Shown here piece after piece: positions 6,068 to 9,178 of a stretch of DNA of 9,178 nucleotides. Every line of letters begins with the position of its first letter. Positions within the stretch are counted from its first letter, which is position 1. The position numbers were made by a program, and so were the translations under genes. The notes under the pieces were generated by a model that did not search any database, had not been told where the DNA came from, and was given only the letters and a program-made list of their open reading frames with translations. The stretch comes from Rhodospirillaceae bacterium. Lineage in GTDB: Bacteria; Pseudomonadota; Alphaproteobacteria; Rhodospirillales; 2-02-FULL-58-16. The stretch lies in assembly GCA_013349695.1 (NCBI GenBank), contig DUZD01000092.1, positions 1 to 9,178 of the forward strand, in the 5' to 3' direction.

Positions 6068-6883
6068 TCACCGTGTCACCACGAAAGCGAAGATCATGTC
6101 GGTGACAACGAGGGCCAAGATGCTTTGCACCACCGCCCGGGTGGTGGCCTTTCCGACCCCTTCGGCGCCGCCGGTGACCATGGCGCCGTTGACGACGCCA
6201 ATCACCGCGATGAGGATGGAGAAAATGAAGCTTTTCCCCAATCCGTGCATAAGATCGTCGACGCTCAGGATGTCGATGGCCTGTTGGATGAAAGCAGCCA
6301 ATGAAATCTTCAGATCCAGGCCGACATAAAGGCCCGCCGCGAGCATGCTGGCAAAACCACTGAAAAGGGTCAAGGACGGCACCATCACCAGCATCGCCAA
6401 CAGCGCCGGCACCACGAGAAAGCGCACGGGATTGACCCCCATGACGTGAAGAGCGTCGATTTCCTGGTTGATCTTCATGGTGCCGAGCCTGGCCGCCAAG
6501 GCCGAGCCCGACCGGCCGGCGACGAGGATGCCGGTGATCAGCGGCGCGAACTCGCGCGTCACCGACAAAGCAATGCCGATGGTCACCTGCGATTCGGCGC
6601 CGAACAGCTTAAGCGTATGGATGCCTTGAATGGCCAGCATCACGCCAATGGTCACGCCCATCACCGCGACAATGGGCACGGCTTGGATGCCGATTTCCAT
6701 CATCTGGATGAAGACGGAGCTGACGCGCACCGGTTGGCGCATGCGCGGGCCGGCGATCAGCCAATACAAGCTCTCGACCAGCAAAACACCGCAGTAACCG
6801 ATCTCCTCGACGTTGGAAACGATATGCTTGCCTGCTTTCTCGGCAAAACGGGCAACCGGGTTCGAGGTTTTTCCGGTGGACAT
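6068..6883 (-). CDS. mlaE: MlaE-type ABC transporter permease
   Basis: MlaE is the inner-membrane permease of the MCE/Mla lipid transporter. The 271 residues hold an N-terminal amphipathic helix (about 10-45), then about five hydrophobic segments (roughly 63-88, 112-125, 153-187, 215-240, 250-270). The family motif region SVTREFAPLITGILVAGR (107-124), with the coupling-helix EIDALHVMGVNPVRFLVVP (141-159), is clear and identifies it as MlaE rather than another ABC permease. Length matches the family. It starts 11 bp after the STAS stop codon with no strong Shine-Dalgarno, so translation is likely coupled to the STAS gene and keeps the two proteins in proportion. Direction of transport cannot be read from the sequence. 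Confidence 0.92.
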   Translation of the reverse strand: MSTGKTSNPVARFAEKAGKHIVSNVEEIGYCGVLLVESLYWLIAGPRMRQPVRVSSVFIQMMEIGIQAVPIVAVMGVTIGVMLAIQGIHTLKLFGAESQVTIGIALSVTREFAPLITGILVAGRSGSALAARLGTMKINQEIDALHVMGVNPVRFLVVPALLAMLVMVPSLTLFSGFASMLAAGLYVGLDLKISLAAFIQQAIDILSVDDLMHGLGKSFIFSILIAVIGVVNGAMVTGGAEGVGKATTRAVVQSILALVVTDMIFAFVVTR

Positions 6884-6894
6884 GGCGAAGACCG

Positions 6895-7227
6895 TCAGCC
6901 GAGCTTTTTGAGCCCGTCCTGAAGGGCATCGAAGATGGTGAAGACCTTGTCCAGGCGCGCCAGACTGAGCACCCTTCGCGTTCCCTCGCTGATCGCGGCG
7001 AGGGCGAATTCCTGGCCGTTTTTACGGGCGGTTTGCAACGATTCAACCAGTGAGGCGACCCCGGAACTGTCGATGTAACCGACGCCCGCCAGATCCACCA
7101 GCACAGGCATTTTTCTGCCGACGCCGTCAAGCAGCGCCTTTCGCGCCTCGGGCGAGGACTGCAAATCCACGTCTCCTTCGATAGTGACGACAATGACACC
7201 GTTTACTTCCTTGATCTCATACTTCAT
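6895..7227 (-). CDS. STAS-domain protein (anti-sigma-factor-antagonist type; possible MlaB counterpart)
   Basis: A single 110-residue STAS domain of the SpoIIAA/RsbV type. Residues VIVVTIEGDVDLQSSPEARK (11-30) form the N-terminal strands, and VLVDLAGVGYIDSSGVASLV (42-61) carries the D-S-S-G motif with Ser54 aligned to the phosphorylated Ser58 of SpoIIAA. In partner switching such a protein is phosphorylated by an RsbW-like kinase and dephosphorylated by a SpoIIE-type phosphatase. A single protein with both domains is encoded 22 bp upstream. In E. coli Mla a STAS subunit (MlaB) binds the MlaF ATPase and is needed for transport, and here the gene sits 11 bp before the permease. It may therefore be the transporter's STAS subunit, a sigma-regulatory protein, or both. 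GAAGG lies 6 nt before the ATG. The domain call is firm and the role is inferred. Confidence 0.9.
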   Translation of the reverse strand: MKYEIKEVNGVIVVTIEGDVDLQSSPEARKALLDGVGRKMPVLVDLAGVGYIDSSGVASLVESLQTARKNGQEFALAAISEGTRRVLSLARLDKVFTIFDALQDGLKKLG

Positions 7228-7249
7228 GGCGGACCTTCGATGCGCTTGT

Positions 7250-9007
7250 TTAAGTGATCTTTTTTACCATTTTCAGGAGATTACCGCCTTCGGGGGGAGG
7301 CGGCAAAAATTCAACTTCATCCATGATCTCGCGTATGAAGTGAGTGCCGAGGCCGCCCGGACGCAAATCGTCTAGTTCGCGGGGCTTGACCATGGCGACG
7401 TCGATGGTTTCTGCGAAATCCCGCAACAAGAGGATCATTTTTTCGTTTCCACGCAGGATTTTCAACTCAATCTTTCCTTCGGGCTTGCCGCCGTAGGCGT
7501 GACGGATGATATTCTGGCAGGCCTCGTCGACGGCAATCACCACATCGAGGGCCTGATAAGGCGCGAAACCGCAAAGCTCGGCGGTTCTTTGAACGGCGCT
7601 CCGGACCAGTTTCAGGCGGTCGGCGCATGATGGAAAGATAAGTTTGAAAAGGATCTCCTCGCCGGTTTCAACGTTGGCCGGAATATCGTCGGGCGGCCTT
7701 GCGGCCTCGTACTTGCCGTCTCTTTTGTCCTCGATGGCAAGGAAGGTCAGGTCGTCGCGAAGGGCCGCGTTTTCCGGGTTGAGATGCGACAGAACCGCGT
7801 CCAGACGCTCGGGCACCGCCAATTCCGCGTTATTGCTGATCAAGGACTTCACTCCGTCAACCCCCAGCATGTCGCCGTTTTCAAGATATCCTTCGGTCAT
7901 CCCGTCAGTGAAAACATAGAGCGTTCCACCGTCAAGCCACAGTTCCTTCTCGGGGAAATCCTCGCCTTGCACCAACAGGGGGGAAATACCCAGTGGCGGC
8001 GCCTCCGCCGGTAACGCCGTGAAATCGCCATTGCGGTCATGAAAAAGCGGTGGTTCATGGCCGGCGTTGGCCAAGATGACGATGCCGGTCGCAGGATCAT
8101 AGACGCCGCCGACCATGGTGACAAACATCCCCCGAGTGGCGGTCTCGCAGACTTCCTTGTTGATCCGGCCGAGAAGACGGCCGGGTTCGCGAATGGTCTT
8201 GCCCAGACAGCGGAACAAGCTGGCCGTCTTGGCCATGAGCAGGGCGGCGTTCATGCCTTTGCCGGAAACATCGCCGAGATTGAAACAGATACGGCCATCC
8301 TCGACAGGGAAAAAATCATAGAAGTCACCGGAAACCGTGCGCGCCGGATAATTGATACCATGCACCGGAAAACTCTGCTTACGCCGTTCAGGCAACAAGC
8401 TGCGTTGGATTTCGGCGGCCAGTTCCAGTTCGCGGCGCACCCGTTCCTGCTCGACCAGGGCCTCCGCCATGCGGGCGTTGAGGATGGCCAGCGCGGCCGA
8501 CGAACTGAGCACCTGAAGAAGGTTCAAATCGGCATGGGCGAACAAGCCGTCGCCTCCCAGCTTGTTGACCAGTTCGATGGCGCCGATTTGCTGGTCCTTC
8601 ACGCTCATCGGCGCGCACAGGATGGAACGGGTGGTGAAGCCGGTCCGCTGGTCCACGGACTTCTGGAAATCGGGATCGTTGGCAACGTCGCGGACGATCT
8701 CGCCAACGTTTTTTTGGACGCATCGCCCGACGATGCCTTCGTTGCTTTTGAGGGTGAAGCCGCTGATCTCCGACGCCCCGCAGCAGGCATGACAGCGAAG
8801 GATATCGCCACTGTCGTCGAGCAGGAACAACGCTCCGGCGGCGGCGCTCAGATGCTCGGTGATGCGCGTCAGGGCCCGCATAAGGGTGTCCTCGATGTCG
8901 AGGGAAGAAGCGAAATCCAGACTCATGTCGGCGAGCAATTCCAGGTGGTCGGAAATGTGATCTCCGCCATCCGCCAATAGGATTTCCACGGGTTTCCGTT
9001 CGGCCAT
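7250..9007 (-). CDS. GAF - SpoIIE phosphatase - HATPase (RsbW-like kinase) regulator of partner switching
   Basis: A cytoplasmic sensor-regulator of 585 residues in three parts. A GAF domain (about 27-178) is a likely ligand or signal sensor. A helical linker (about 178-206, ending AEIQRSLLPE) joins it to a PP2C/SpoIIE phosphatase (about 220-427) with the metal-binding acids present: VSGDFYDF (Asp228, Asp231), GDVSGKG (Asp246), TDGMTEG (Asp368), RDDLTF (Asp418/419). The C-terminal HATPase_c/RsbW-like domain (about 452-585) has VDEACQNIIRHAYGG (N-box, Glu495 and Asn499) and RPGGLGTHFIREIMDEVEF. The usual DxG of its G1 box reads RDFAETID. No membrane segment is seen. Its expected substrate is the STAS protein next door. 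I chose the ATG at 9007. A TTG at 9046 would add 13 unconserved-looking residues, and neither start has an ideal Shine-Dalgarno (GGAG is 12 nt before 9007). It is first in the lipid-transport operon. Confidence 0.9.
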   Translation of the reverse strand: MAERKPVEILLADGGDHISDHLELLADMSLDFASSLDIEDTLMRALTRITEHLSAAAGALFLLDDSGDILRCHACCGASEISGFTLKSNEGIVGRCVQKNVGEIVRDVANDPDFQKSVDQRTGFTTRSILCAPMSVKDQQIGAIELVNKLGGDGLFAHADLNLLQVLSSSAALAILNARMAEALVEQERVRRELELAAEIQRSLLPERRKQSFPVHGINYPARTVSGDFYDFFPVEDGRICFNLGDVSGKGMNAALLMAKTASLFRCLGKTIREPGRLLGRINKEVCETATRGMFVTMVGGVYDPATGIVILANAGHEPPLFHDRNGDFTALPAEAPPLGISPLLVQGEDFPEKELWLDGGTLYVFTDGMTEGYLENGDMLGVDGVKSLISNNAELAVPERLDAVLSHLNPENAALRDDLTFLAIEDKRDGKYEAARPPDDIPANVETGEEILFKLIFPSCADRLKLVRSAVQRTAELCGFAPYQALDVVIAVDEACQNIIRHAYGGKPEGKIELKILRGNEKMILLLRDFAETIDVAMVKPRELDDLRPGGLGTHFIREIMDEVEFLPPPPEGGNLLKMVKKIT

Positions 9008-9058
9008 GACGTTACTATGCTCCGAATTGGATTTGTGGGCAAACAATTGACGACGGGG

Positions 9059-9112
9059 TGAATAATAAGGACCGTTGGTATAAACCCATCACTTCCTAGC
9101 CCCAATTATTCA
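9059..9112. promoter_or_regulatory. Inverted repeat pair and candidate promoter upstream of the operon
   Basis: TGAATAAT (9059-9066) and its complement ATTATTCA (9105-9112) are 8-bp inverted arms 38 bp apart. Each is followed inward by a similar GG-containing tail. Between them, on the minus strand, TTGGGG (9105-9100) and TATACC (9082-9077) are 17 bp apart, with 3 of 6 and 4 of 6 consensus matches. The arms therefore flank the proposed promoter and could be regulator sites. Transcription would begin near 9070, about 63 nt before the ATG. No plus-strand gene is seen in 9047-9178. Confidence 0.3.
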
Positions 9113-9178
9113 TGATAGCCATCGGATTTGAGCGAGACGAGCGGTATTGGCCGGGTTGACGGCGGTTTTTCGAGACGG

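Noticed and set aside
5419..6105. A 228-codon plus-strand open frame opposite mlaF
   Set aside because: It is antisense to an intact ABC ATPase with all motifs; the product is His/Asp-rich and resembles no known family.
8039..8980. A 313-codon plus-strand open frame opposite the SpoIIE/GAF gene
   Set aside because: The minus-strand frame encodes intact GAF and phosphatase domains; this frame is its shadow.
9008..9046. TTG at 9046 as start of the SpoIIE-family gene
   Set aside because: TTG is rare as a start, no Shine-Dalgarno precedes it, and the added 13 residues are polar and lie outside any domain. The ATG at 9007 is preferred, though not proven.
1..9178. CRISPR arrays, tRNA or rRNA genes, insertion sequences, phage genes
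   Set aside because: No regularly spaced direct repeats, cloverleaf-like conserved arms, rRNA motifs, or transposase or integrase motifs were seen on either strand.

Overview
The window is GC-rich and densely coded, and it looks alphaproteobacterial, most likely from a Rhodospirillales-type organism. The clearest clue is a GapR/DUF2312 (UPF0335) protein, a family typical of Alphaproteobacteria. A flagellar hook protein with an enlarged middle domain and a MlaEFD-type lipid transporter operon with an auxiliary lipoprotein fit the same group. The genus cannot be settled from this sequence alone.

Layout, left to right. (1) Positions 2-1030 (+) hold the C-terminal part of the flagellar hook protein FlgE, cut by the window edge and followed by a good intrinsic terminator (1063-1105). 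(2) gapR (+, 1245-1487) has its own candidate promoter and converges on cysC (-, 1510-2124). (3) cysC (APS kinase) and elbB (+, 2267-2947) diverge from a 142-bp intergenic region whose centre is a perfect 7+3+7 dyad overlapping the -35 boxes of both candidate promoters. (4) A small minus-strand cassette (3026-3370) holds a 27-residue membrane peptide and a 67-residue acidic protein, each with a Shine-Dalgarno sequence. Neither is recognised. (5) A tight six-gene minus-strand operon runs from 9007 down to 3590: GAF-SpoIIE phosphatase-HATPase protein, STAS protein, MlaE permease, MlaF ATPase, MlaD (MCE) protein and ABC auxiliary lipoprotein. Spacings are 22, 11, 31, -4 and 12 bp. The 3' flank carries two tandem hairpins with GCAA tetraloops in the minus-strand RNA.

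The main point of interest is the operon in (5). The transporter genes predict an inner-membrane phospholipid ABC transporter (permease, ATPase, MCE substrate-binding protein) with a lipoprotein at the outer-membrane side. Upstream is a partner-switching module of the kind that usually controls sigma factors: one protein with a sensory GAF domain, a PP2C-type phosphatase and an RsbW-like kinase domain, plus a STAS protein with the phosphorylatable serine motif D-S-S-G. In E. coli the Mla complex contains a STAS subunit, MlaB, that binds the ATPase. The arrangement therefore suggests that STAS phosphorylation state may switch lipid transport on and off. This is inference from gene order and motifs. 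No sigma factor gene is seen in the window.
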